Assembly (NCBI RefSeq): GCF_002209355.2
Contig: NZ_CP106855.1
Location: 3,162,001 to 3,226,000, forward strand
Length of the DNA stretch: 64,000 nucleotides
Source: Bdellovibrio sp. SKB1291214
Lineage (GTDB): Bacteria; Bdellovibrionota; Bdellovibrionia; Bdellovibrionales; Bdellovibrionaceae
Direction: 5' to 3'
Each line of letters opens with the position of its first letter. Positions within the stretch are counted from its first letter, which is position 1. Both the position numbers and the translations under genes were made by a program. A model generated the notes under the pieces. It saw only the letters and a program-made list of their open reading frames with translations, was not told the origin of the DNA and did no database searches. Below are positions 24,125 through 32,359 of this stretch, piece by piece.

Positions 24125-25300
24125 TTACTGAGGAGCACCGTTAGCGACCCATACATCCACCAACGTACGCTGTGCTTCAGACAGAATACCACTTGTTGGC
24201 ATCGGGTTATTGGCATTGTTCATACGCGCTTGGATATTTGCGGCTGCTGTTTTTGCATTCGCATATTTTGTCAAATCCAAGCCGCCACGAGCATTACTTG
24301 AGCTATGACAACTTACACAGCTATTTGCAAACACGCCACCGACTGCAATCAACTGTGAATATGTCACATTCGTTGGAGTCGCCGTGGCAGTCGCCGTCGC
24401 TGTTGGAGTCGCTGATGGAGACGTCGCCGTCGTTGAAATCAAGTTCTCATACTTGATTGCGATCACATCGTTTGCATTTGGAGTCATTACCACGATTGAA
24501 TTCGCCGTGTTCGCAGACAAATTTGTCGCTGTCGTCGTGGAGATGATTGCGTTCACGTTTTGGTAAGTCGTCAATTCTTCAGCTTTCGTATCGTTGATAT
24601 AAACGCTGACGTTTTGTACTTGATAGCTTCCTGACGAAGTATTTTTTAAACGCAAAGTCGGATTTCTAAATTCGTAACCATATGTCGTACCGTTCAAGAT
24701 GTAACGACGGATATCAATAGTGGCCGTCAACGGAGCTGTCGGAGTCGCCGCAGCCAAATCAAATGTCATAGTTTGGAAAGCTGTTGTCGTCGCTAAATTT
24801 GCCGGTACTTTCACTGAAGCCGATTTAACCGCTTTAGTTGGAGCGGTTGCTCCTGAATCAACCAAACATGCCGCATATTTATCTTGAGCTGCACCCCAGT
24901 AAGAGTTGATCTCGGTGATGCGAGCTTGATTTGCAGGACCGGTGTTTGGTGGCTTATGTGAAGCGTTCACAGCTTGAGAAGAAATCTTAGATGCACCTAC
25001 AGAAGCAAATGCTGTATAAGAACTTATCAAATCTGTACTACCGAAAACTCCTAAACCCACACCACCTGCGACGTGACATCCACCACAAGTTTGCGTAAGA
25101 AACGGATGGAATGTGGAAGCGTAGACCTTTACGATCGCCTCTTCGCAACTTTCGCCCGCGGCAGTGGAAAATTCAACACTTCCACCCGAGACACTCATGT
25201 TAGCCATTGTGAAACCTTCACCACAGTTGTTAAAGGCAACAACTGTAATGACCGCGCCAACGGCCCATAGAACTTTTTGAACAATCTTTGAGCTTCCCAC
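24125..25300 (-). CDS. Dihaem c-type cytochrome lipoprotein
   Basis: 391 residues from a GTG at 25300 behind a GGGGGA ribosome binding site. The N-terminus VVAFNNCGEGF is a lipoprotein signal, nearly the same as in the 26798 gene. Haem site one is CGGCHVAGG near residue 73; haem site two is CVSCHSSSN near 330, followed by MNNANNPMPTSGILS, a likely Met ligand, and a cytochrome c end helix. Between them is a beta-rich region, then a Ser/Thr/Ala/Pro linker (SPSATPTATATATATPTN). I infer two electron-transfer domains tethered at the membrane. Confidence 0.8.
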   Translation of the reverse strand: MGSSKIVQKVLWAVGAVITVVAFNNCGEGFTMANMSVSGGSVEFSTAAGESCEEAIVKVYASTFHPFLTQTCGGCHVAGGVGLGVFGSTDLISSYTAFASVGASKISSQAVNASHKPPNTGPANQARITEINSYWGAAQDKYAACLVDSGATAPTKAVKSASVKVPANLATTTAFQTMTFDLAAATPTAPLTATIDIRRYILNGTTYGYEFRNPTLRLKNTSSGSYQVQNVSVYINDTKAEELTTYQNVNAIISTTTATNLSANTANSIVVMTPNANDVIAIKYENLISTTATSPSATPTATATATATPTNVTYSQLIAVGGVFANSCVSCHSSSNARGGLDLTKYANAKTAAANIQARMNNANNPMPTSGILSEAQRTLVDVWVANGAPQ

Positions 25301-25355
25301 TCATTCCCCCAAACACAAACACATACAAATACGTTAGAACCCCGAATCGCCGAGC

Positions 25356-26756
25356 CTAAGCGACCTTGATCACTTGAGCCAATTGTGACGTATCTAAGAT
25401 ACGACCGCCAACTTTATCGAACAGGTCCATACGTTTATTCGCCTGACACCAGTTTGCAAATACTGCTGCGGCAACAAGCTCTGGATTTGAGCCTGTCACA
25501 AACTTGGGGTCGGAAGCCTGATTATCATTGAACTGACCCACTTGGTAGTCGCTGACTGCTGGACGGCCTTTCGGATCGAAATAAAATAAATAGGCAACAC
25601 CATGACCACGGTCACCTGCCCAACCTGCGTCCCGTGCTTCAGAGGCATCACTGTACACAGAGCCGTCGGAAACAACCATGATCATCAGAGGCTTACCAAG
25701 TACAGCCGCGCTTTGTAGCATACGACCTACTTCAGTTCCCGCATCAAGATCTCTTCGGTCCCCTGAAGTACGTGTGCCATCGTGGTAATCATAACCACCC
25801 AATTCGATGTTTGCAGCACCCGCTTGACCAAGAAGCGTATTGTATAGCATCGAACCAAACAGCAATTCACGATTGGTATTTGCAGTATTCGCGTTGATTC
25901 CCCAAACATTTGCAAATGTCGTGTTCGAACGAGGATCAACAACCGATGCACCTGCCGCAAGAACGTCAACATTCTTGATGCCTGCGCAGTCCAAAACGGT
26001 TTTTACTGTTGAACCACCGTCAAGGGAGGCAATCTTACGAGTCTGTGACTCCGTCAGATTACTCATTAATTTCACAAGCGAGTTTTTCTGAGAGGCATTC
26101 AAAGCGGTTCCTATCGACGCACTGTAACCGATAGACGTCAGAAGAGAACTGTAATTTTTAACTACGAGAGGTGCCGGAGGCGGAGCAAAACCAGCAGCCT
26201 GATTCATGCCTGTGCGCGTATTACGGTTTCCCATGTTAGGGATATTCGCACCAACAAGCCCCGCTTTTGTAACGGCACCAGAAACGTCAAATTTATTCTG
26301 GTTAGTATCATTCTGAGAGTCCACGCAAAATCCAATAAATGCAGTCTTGGCCATCGTTGTGGCGTTGGCGCCTGCCTTAATTCCTGCAAGGAATTTACTA
26401 ATACCATTGCCAGCCCACGGTGAATTACCAAAGGCACGTTCTATTGGAACTTGATTATTCCCAAGTCCCAATTTGGAATAAGTTGCTATAGGCTGACGAG
26501 CAGCATTCTGAGGGACGTAATTAGCAGCCATGGCAGCGCCACCGCTCAAACTAACGGTCACCATTGGAATCAACGACGCAGGCACCGGACAGTCTGCTGC
26601 TTGAGCGTTATTCCCAAGCATCAAAGAGACCCAGTTGGGTACGAATACGTTTGCTGCGAAAGGAATGATACCCGCAGAAAGGAAATCGCGGCGAGTGACT
26701 GGCTTTTTATGTCCTGTTGCTGCCCAAAATGGGATCTCTTTTTTATCTTTTGCCAT
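25356..26756 (-). CDS. Tat-exported DUF1501-like protein
   Basis: 466 residues. The start KKPVTRRDFLSAGIIPFAA is a twin-arginine signal, so the protein is exported folded, often with a cofactor. The body resembles the DUF1501 family of the alkaline-phosphatase/sulfatase fold: IELGGYDYHDGTR (GGxDxH) and MVVSDGSVYSD followed by GDRGHGVAY (compare SEFGR and the later His motif). If so, it is a predicted metal-dependent hydrolase or binding protein of unknown substrate. DUF1501 proteins usually pair with cytochrome-bearing partners, as here. Family assignment is moderate. Confidence 0.65.
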   Translation of the reverse strand: MAKDKKEIPFWAATGHKKPVTRRDFLSAGIIPFAANVFVPNWVSLMLGNNAQAADCPVPASLIPMVTVSLSGGAAMAANYVPQNAARQPIATYSKLGLGNNQVPIERAFGNSPWAGNGISKFLAGIKAGANATTMAKTAFIGFCVDSQNDTNQNKFDVSGAVTKAGLVGANIPNMGNRNTRTGMNQAAGFAPPPAPLVVKNYSSLLTSIGYSASIGTALNASQKNSLVKLMSNLTESQTRKIASLDGGSTVKTVLDCAGIKNVDVLAAGASVVDPRSNTTFANVWGINANTANTNRELLFGSMLYNTLLGQAGAANIELGGYDYHDGTRTSGDRRDLDAGTEVGRMLQSAAVLGKPLMIMVVSDGSVYSDASEARDAGWAGDRGHGVAYLFYFDPKGRPAVSDYQVGQFNDNQASDPKFVTGSNPELVAAAVFANWCQANKRMDLFDKVGGRILDTSQLAQVIKVA

Positions 26757-26797
26757 ATTCTCCCCCAGAGAACAAAAAAATCAAAATAAATAACAAA

Positions 26798-27466
26798 CTA
26801 GTATGAAAGCGCATCGAAGCTGGAAAGCATCGCTGAACATGTCGCTAGCATTAAATTGCTAGTCGACGCAGCTTGCGTGCGAGCATTCGCCGCTAAAGCT
26901 GTGATAAATTCAGATTTGAACGTATTCAAGAGAGCCAATTCCTCCGCCGTTTCATTGCGTCCCCAATATGAACGGGCCATACCACGTACACTCGAATTGA
27001 ACTGAGCGTCTGTCACTGATGAAACGCCAGTCGCAAAATTCACACTACCAAAAAAGGCGCGTGAAGCTGCCGCCTGTGCTTTTTCAGTTGTAAGAACGGA
27101 GTTACAAACTTCGCCCGCCAGACTTGTAGCACCCAACATTAACGGTGGGTTTGCCATACTCAAGTCATTACCCGCTGCCAAAGCGCCATAACGGTTGTCA
27201 TATTCCGCTGCAAGCGCAGGACTTACCGTCGTTACGTTTGAAACTCTCAGCATAGAAGCAAACGTTTGTTCTGCGGATAACAAAGCATATGGTATACCCA
27301 ATGCTTCAGAGTCAGTCACTTCAGCCGGAGTGGAGCTTGAACTTGTAGAAGACAGGTCTGAAGAACCCTCCAAATCACCGTAACGACCACAGTTATTAAA
27401 ACTGACTGTAATCAAAAACATTGAAGGCAGAACATAAAATAAAAATTTAACTGTTTTCTTATTCAT
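26798..27466 (-). CDS. Lipoprotein of the cytochrome operon
   Basis: About 222 residues from the ATG at 27466 behind GGAGGGG. Lipobox region ITVSFNNCG gives a lipidated Cys near 28; a Ser/Thr-rich spacer follows. The mature domain is helical, with two Cys (GEVCNSVL and MLATCSAM) and no CxxCH. The signal is very like that of the dihaem lipoprotein in the same operon. Length and position (between the CKGCH protein and the DUF1501 protein) suggest an assembly or docking partner. No family recognised. Confidence 0.65.
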   Translation of the reverse strand: MNKKTVKFLFYVLPSMFLITVSFNNCGRYGDLEGSSDLSSTSSSSTPAEVTDSEALGIPYALLSAEQTFASMLRVSNVTTVSPALAAEYDNRYGALAAGNDLSMANPPLMLGATSLAGEVCNSVLTTEKAQAAASRAFFGSVNFATGVSSVTDAQFNSSVRGMARSYWGRNETAEELALLNTFKSEFITALAANARTQAASTSNLMLATCSAMLSSFDALSY

Positions 27467-27478
27467 GAGCCCCTCCAA

Positions 27479-28759
27479 TTAATCCAAGCAACCAGGTTTA
27501 GCAGCGATCTTTTCAAAGAGCGATTTGATTTTGTAGCTGCTGTTCTCGAACTCCACGCCCCAAGTTTTTAGCAAGTCCGCGTTCGTAGTCGCGTCGAAAG
27601 ATTTTCTGCACACAGTCTCATAAACTTGTTTCGCCATACACTGACTAAAGCGGCGAGAGTTAGACACGACGGTTGCGAAACCCTTTGCTCCATTACCGCT
27701 TAAGGCATTGCCGCGCCATTCAAAGAAATTTGCATTTTTTTCGCGAATCGCATTATTCACAAATGAGTCATCTGTCGTAACATATCCAGATGGAAATACC
27801 GTGTTGTTACGATTCATTTTTATAACCACACCCGTTGTGGTGTTCACGGCGATTTGATAATCACCAGAACTACCTGCACGAGTGTTCACATCCGAATGCT
27901 TAATTCCAAGTGGAGTATCAGCTACGTCCCACTTCGCGAAAGCACCACGGAAACCGTCCATCACCGTGTGGCAACCCTTACAGGAAGTAAGGAACTTATT
28001 ATGATCACCACCTGGGAAACGGTCGATATCGCGACCAATACGCATATCTGCGCCACCCGTGTCTGCCCATTCATTCAAAGGCACGCACATAAACTCACGG
28101 AAAGTATACTCAACCAAACGACGGTTTGTACCCATTAACGCATGGGCACTCATGAAAGCACGAAGAGTAATCACTCCTGCTGGGTCAGGATTCGCTACCG
28201 AAGTGGTGGCACTTGTAGCAATTCGTTGTCCATCGACTCGCACCAGGTTTTTTGCCAAATTCACACGATTAGTTTCTAAATCGATATAGTGATTATTTGA
28301 TATCAGCAAGTCAGGTACGAGATCACCACGAATACCCGTAAGATTCGTATTACCCCTGTAATAGAAGTTACCTTGCAACAATTGACGAGCATCGAGACCG
28401 TCACGCGTTACCCCAATATAGGCTGCAACCATGTCATTAAGCTCAGTCTTAATTGTTTCATCACGTGTCGAAAGCTTCAACGCCCACAACTTCACCGTGA
28501 TATTCAGGAAGTTGTCATCAGCTGTCGCGATTTTTGCGGCACCTTCAACATCCCCTTTATTTAACAACGTCACCATCTGCGCAACTACCGGACTGTCAGC
28601 AGGAAGTTTTGTTCCTGTTAAACGTTCATAAATTTTTCTGGCTTTCAGTTCCATTGCGGAAGGATCTGCGGCTGTAAGAACGGGTTTAACTTGCGCGTTC
28701 GCAGAGTTAGTCCCTATTCCCATTCCTAGTATAATAAGTGGTAAAAGTAAGAATCGCAT
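27479..28759 (-). CDS. Exported monohaem protein, first gene of the operon
   Basis: About 426 residues from the ATG at 28759 behind a GGGGGG ribosome binding site; signal peptide MRFLLLPLIILGMGIGTNSANA. A single haem motif CKGCHTVMDG lies near residue 260. Other conserved-looking segments are KIYERLTGTKLP near the N-terminus, FREFMCVPLNEWAD, and a C-terminal region with paired Cys (SQCMAKQVYETVCRKSF). The layout, with a large helical N-terminal part, haem, then a Cys-rich C-terminus, recalls proteins that accompany DUF1501 family members (DUF1588/1592-type). That family link is a guess. Leads a six-gene operon. Confidence 0.7.
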   Translation of the reverse strand: MRFLLLPLIILGMGIGTNSANAQVKPVLTAADPSAMELKARKIYERLTGTKLPADSPVVAQMVTLLNKGDVEGAAKIATADDNFLNITVKLWALKLSTRDETIKTELNDMVAAYIGVTRDGLDARQLLQGNFYYRGNTNLTGIRGDLVPDLLISNNHYIDLETNRVNLAKNLVRVDGQRIATSATTSVANPDPAGVITLRAFMSAHALMGTNRRLVEYTFREFMCVPLNEWADTGGADMRIGRDIDRFPGGDHNKFLTSCKGCHTVMDGFRGAFAKWDVADTPLGIKHSDVNTRAGSSGDYQIAVNTTTGVVIKMNRNNTVFPSGYVTTDDSFVNNAIREKNANFFEWRGNALSGNGAKGFATVVSNSRRFSQCMAKQVYETVCRKSFDATTNADLLKTWGVEFENSSYKIKSLFEKIAAKPGCLD

Positions 28760-28798
28760 TTCGCCCCCCCAGGCCTTATCGACAATTTTCACGCACAA

Positions 28799-29210
28799 AT
28801 GACAGTTAAACGATAAAAAACTCTTGCAATCTCAACTTGATACTGGAGAACTTTTTTTCATGGGGGGTGTTTTGACTAAGAGATCTCCATTTCAGTTGTT
28901 CGACTTCATATATTCAAGCTGAATTCACTGGAATTTCGTCGGTTTTCACTGATAAAAATTAGCCACTTTTCAGCGACTTTTTTAGGATCTAAAGTAATCT
29001 TGAACTATGAAATTCAACGATCATCAACGATGTCCTTCGGCGAATTTCGGGAACTGTGAAATTCATTCTGTTGTTTGTGCAAAAAGAATCGTTTTCATTC
29101 GGAAAAAAGACAGACTGAGAGCCAGTTTTTACACCCCAAAAACCTGTGGAGTCACACTCCTCTGTTGGCAGTCTGCTTGAATTGTTATTGAAAACACTAA
29201 GAATGAAATC
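28799..29210. other. Divergent intergenic region
   Basis: About 410 AT-rich bases between the minus-strand cytochrome operon and the plus-strand glycosidase. No frame with protein character. It must hold the operon promoter, but no clear -35/-10 pair was found for it; a sigma-54-like site for the glycosidase is listed separately. GTGAAATTCA/ATGAAATTCA is repeated near 29010 and 29056. Confidence 0.5.
29165..29181 (+). promoter_or_regulatory. Near-consensus sigma-54 site
   Basis: TTGGCAGTCTGCTTGAA has GG and G at the right twelve-base spacing, but the -12 dinucleotide is GA and not GC. Transcription would start near 29192, leaving a leader of under 20 bases before the ATG at 29211. Confidence 0.35.
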
Positions 29211-30467
29211 ATGAAAACACTCCTGCTGCTTGCGATTTTTCTGATGATGGGAATCCCTTGCCGTGCAGCTCTTTCACGGGAATCAGCGGTTAATATTATT
29301 ACCTACTGGCCTACCGGATTTCGGGTGGATAACAGCGAACAAGGGCTACGAGTGCAGCGTCTTTTACGCAAGATCAAAGATTTAGGGGTGACCACTGTCA
29401 TATTCAATTTTCGCAGTAGAATGATCGGTGGAATTACTAATGAAGTGACTTCCGTGGTCCCCGCCGATCAGCAGCGTGAGGAGGAATACCACCTGGAAGC
29501 CACAATTCACTATGCGCATTCGCTGGGTTTGCAGGTAGCTTTTCGGCCCATATTATTAGTGGTAGGTCCCCATGGAGAATTTCCTTACGAAGATGCCAAC
29601 GGTGTTTTATGGTGGCATGGAGTGATCAATCCTTCAGACCCCGAAGAATGGTTTCGCAGTTTTTTTGATTACCATTCCCGCTATATGAAAATCGCCGCGC
29701 GTACAGGAGCTGTGTGGTATTCAATTGGGGCTGAAATGCATTCGTTGACCTCGGGCTTAGGCAGCCGCAACCGCCCACGACGTTTTGGTCGCCCCGATTT
29801 ATGGATTCAGTTCGTGACAAGAGCCCGAGACCTGATGGGACCTCAAGTGAAAATCACTTATGGTGCAAACTACACGGATCAATATGTTTTAGAAAACGGG
29901 GTTCGCACCTGGGGTGGCGAGTTCGAGCAATGGCGTCACGATATGACCTTCAAAGCTCGCTCAGAAAAAGAAATCCGCCATCAGCAAGACCTGCGACAGT
30001 TGTGGCGATCCCTCGATTTCGTGGGACTTGATTATTATCGAGCTTTGGGCACATCAGATGCAACTTATCCAGATTCTTACGATGAACTCATAAAAGTACT
30101 GAATCCCTTTTCCTTCCAATACGCTAGCAATTTGCAAAATGCCTTGGCACAAATCAACAAGGCCGCGGCGACTGAAAAACCGCTAGCGATTCAGGAAGTC
30201 GGCTATCGCAGCGTCGAAAAATGTTTCGTATCACCCTATTTATACGAAGACGGTCAGACACCCATCAACTATCAGCACCAAGCTGCCGCTTGGGATGCAT
30301 TGCTAATGTCACTCTGGAATGACAAAACGCCTTGGATGAACAGCATCGGCATCTGGCAGGTCTTGCTGGATGATGACAGCGACACCACAATCAACGGCGG
30401 CTTCTCCCCCCTGGGCAAAGCCCCCACCGAAAAAGTACTAAAAAGGTACTTTATCCCGCCCGAATAA
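29211..30467 (+). CDS. Exported TIM-barrel glycoside hydrolase (GH113-like)
   Basis: 418 residues with signal peptide MKTLLLLAIFLMMGIPCRA. The body reads as a (beta/alpha)8 barrel: IITYWPTGF, VTTVIFNFRS, GLQVAFRPILLV, VWYSIGAEMHS (probable acid/base Glu at the end of strand 4), FVGLDYYRAL and LAIQEVGYRS (probable nucleophile Glu, strand 7), then IGIWQVLLDD. This strand-4/strand-7 Glu pair is the clan GH-A pattern and the overall look is GH113-like; substrate (mannan or another beta-glycan) cannot be told. Exported, so it may act on prey or environmental polysaccharide. Its last codons lie within a 54-bp tandem duplication. Confidence 0.7.
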   Translation: MKTLLLLAIFLMMGIPCRAALSRESAVNIITYWPTGFRVDNSEQGLRVQRLLRKIKDLGVTTVIFNFRSRMIGGITNEVTSVVPADQQREEEYHLEATIHYAHSLGLQVAFRPILLVVGPHGEFPYEDANGVLWWHGVINPSDPEEWFRSFFDYHSRYMKIAARTGAVWYSIGAEMHSLTSGLGSRNRPRRFGRPDLWIQFVTRARDLMGPQVKITYGANYTDQYVLENGVRTWGGEFEQWRHDMTFKARSEKEIRHQQDLRQLWRSLDFVGLDYYRALGTSDATYPDSYDELIKVLNPFSFQYASNLQNALAQINKAAATEKPLAIQEVGYRSVEKCFVSPYLYEDGQTPINYQHQAAAWDALLMSLWNDKTPWMNSIGIWQVLLDDDSDTTINGGFSPLGKAPTEKVLKRYFIPPE

Positions 30468-30546
30468 ATACCGTACGCACCAAGAAATACCTTAAAAAGG
30501 TACTTCCTTCCCTCCGAATAAATACCTTACGCACCAAGAAATTAGA
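30439..30546. repeat. Tandem direct repeat of 54 bp at the glycosidase 3' end
   Basis: Copy one 30439-30492 and copy two 30493-30546 share TAAAAAGGTACTT, CCGAATAAATACC and TACGCACCAAGAAAT in register with a few mismatches. Copy one encodes the last residues and stop codon of the glycosidase; copy two is non-coding. Looks like a recent local duplication. Confidence 0.8.
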
Positions 30547-30712
30547 CAGTTGCAGCTTCCGAAGGCGCAGCTGTGTGGTGGCTTGAAAAGCAGCGACCTC
30601 CGTGGGCGCCACGATGGCGCGAACTCGCCGCAGGCGAGCCACGGCTGAGCCACGATGGCGTGTCGCGGAGTTGCAGGGCATCAGGCAGCTGCGCCTACGG
30701 AAGTTGCAGCTG
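30547..30712. repeat. Composite inverted-repeat element
   Basis: Arms of 27 bp (30547-30573 and 30686-30712) are inverted near-copies with about four mismatches, both of the CAG(C/T)TGCA..GGCGCAGCTG type. The 112-bp interior holds nested palindromes: CTCGCC-GCA-GGCGAG, two CCACGATGGCG boxes and CTCCG/CGGAG ends. No coding frame. It separates two convergent genes. Confidence 0.75.
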
Positions 30713-30727
30713 CCGAATTTTTACGAG

Positions 30728-31462
30728 TTAGGGATGGGAGTGCCATTCACACCAGTTCATGGCAGGCACGCTACGACCCTCAGAGATGAATTCGAGAACC
30801 TCGACAATACTTTGACCAACGCCCATAGCGGAAGCCGGGTTTTGTCCTGTGACCAATCGACCACTTTTAACGACGTGAGGAGCAAATTTTGAGGCATGGG
30901 TGTAATGCGCTCCTCTTGAAATGATTTTGTCTTGTAAAAGGAAAGGGACCACGTCTTCCATCCCCACGGCTTCCTCTTCTGAATTGCTAAAGGCTGCGAC
31001 TTCGTGATCTTTGATCAAATACTGTCCATCAGAACTTCGAACGTTCACCAGCCCAACAGTTCCGTGGCAAACTGCGGATACGATGCCATCATTTTCCCAA
31101 ATTTCTTTGGTGATTTCTTGAAGTTTTTTGTTATCGGCAAGATCAAACATGGCACCATGCCCGCCAGCATAATAGATCGCGCAGTAATCATCGGCATTCA
31201 GTTGATCTGCCGACAAACTGTTTGCGATCTTTTCCAAAAAATCCTCGTCATTCATCCACACGGCGTTGACGGGATCATCCATCTTCACACCGTCCAAAGG
31301 AATTTCGCCACCTCGGGGGCTGGCAATATCAATCTGATAGCCAGCCCCCGAGATTTCGTCATAAGGATGGGTCAGCTCAGACAAGAAGGCCCCGGTGCGA
31401 TGCCCCGTATTTCCTAATTTTGAGCAGTTCGTCGCCACGAATAGGACTTTCTTCGCCTTCAT
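30728..31462 (-). CDS. DJ-1/PfpI family protein (Hsp31-like)
   Basis: About 244 residues from the ATG at 31462, with AGGGGAG seven bases upstream; the longer frame to 31555 lacks such a site. The class I glutamine-amidotransferase-like fold is clear: KVLFVATNCSK, DYCAIYYAGGHGAMFD, and the nucleophile elbow IVSAVCHGTVGLV with the reactive Cys followed by His. Hsp31-type members act as glyoxalases or deglycases and stress chaperones; which activity applies here is not visible. It has no signal peptide. It overlaps nothing after the start is corrected and is divergent from the pseudouridine synthase gene. Confidence 0.85.
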   Translation of the reverse strand: MKAKKVLFVATNCSKLGNTGHRTGAFLSELTHPYDEISGAGYQIDIASPRGGEIPLDGVKMDDPVNAVWMNDEDFLEKIANSLSADQLNADDYCAIYYAGGHGAMFDLADNKKLQEITKEIWENDGIVSAVCHGTVGLVNVRSSDGQYLIKDHEVAAFSNSEEEAVGMEDVVPFLLQDKIISRGAHYTHASKFAPHVVKSGRLVTGQNPASAMGVGQSIVEVLEFISEGRSVPAMNWCEWHSHP

Positions 31463-31585
31463 AAAATCTCCCCTTTTTTTAAGGATGGTCGATCCCTTGG
31501 GGAAGAACCAATTTTTTGGAAAGTTTTGCGAATGATCAAAGGGATTCCTGGACAAAAGCAGGCCAGACCCCTAGTTTGGCACATC

Positions 31586-32317
31586 ATGAAGATTCTTTTC
31601 CAAGACGAACATTTTATCGCGGTTGATAAGCCATCAGGTTTTCACGTGCATCCACCCGAGGATTCGCAATACAAAATTCCTCGCGATAAAATCTGTTTGT
31701 ACTTGGTTCGTAATATGATGAAGCAACACGTATTTCCAGTGCACAGACTGGATGCTGCAACCAGTGGCGTGTTGTTGTTTGCCCTGTCTTCATCGGCGGC
31801 AAGTGTGCTTTGCAAAATGTTTGCAGAACGATCCCCTAAAAAAACCTACTGGGCGGTGGCCCGTGGATATATCCCCGAAAAGGGGGATATCAAGGTGCCG
31901 CTGGAATTGGACTCTACGGGCGACCTGGTTGATGCACACACTTCCTTTGAACGTAAGGCCACCATCGAAATTCCCGTCGCCGTTGGGAAAAAATTTCCGG
32001 TGGCTCGCTACTCGCTGGTGGAGGTTAAGCCCCACTCCGGCCGTTATCATCAGATCCGTCGCCATTTCAACCGTATCTCTCACCCCTTGCTTGGCGATGC
32101 CTATCACGGCGATTCCCACCATAATCGTTTTTTCAGAAATGACTTGGGAATCGCGGGTTTATGTCTGAAAGCTCGCAGCATCGAGTTCACGCACCCCTGG
32201 ACAGGGGAATCTCTTTATATTGAATCTCCCACTTGTGAAAAATGGGACAAGATTCATTTTCTGTTCGATGCGACCAAGCCGCTCGGTGATAAGCTGAAAT
32301 CCCCTTTGACGACCTAA
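31586..32317 (+). CDS. truC: RluA-family pseudouridine synthase (TruC-like)
   Basis: About 244 residues from the ATG at 31586 (MKILFQDEHFIAVDKPSGFHV). The catalytic motif HRLDAATSGVLLF holds the nucleophilic Asp. KTYWAVARGYIP, PHSGRYHQIRRHF and HPLLGDAYHG are also typical of RluA-family enzymes. There is no N-terminal S4 domain, and size and motif wording fit TruC, which modifies U65 of tRNA. RluA-family paralogues are hard to separate by eye, so the target is less sure than the chemistry. Confidence 0.8.
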   Translation: MKILFQDEHFIAVDKPSGFHVHPPEDSQYKIPRDKICLYLVRNMMKQHVFPVHRLDAATSGVLLFALSSSAASVLCKMFAERSPKKTYWAVARGYIPEKGDIKVPLELDSTGDLVDAHTSFERKATIEIPVAVGKKFPVARYSLVEVKPHSGRYHQIRRHFNRISHPLLGDAYHGDSHHNRFFRNDLGIAGLCLKARSIEFTHPWTGESLYIESPTCEKWDKIHFLFDATKPLGDKLKSPLTT

Positions 32318-32359
32318 ATCTTCAGGCGTACAAACAGCCTCCTTCACGAGGTTAAATCC

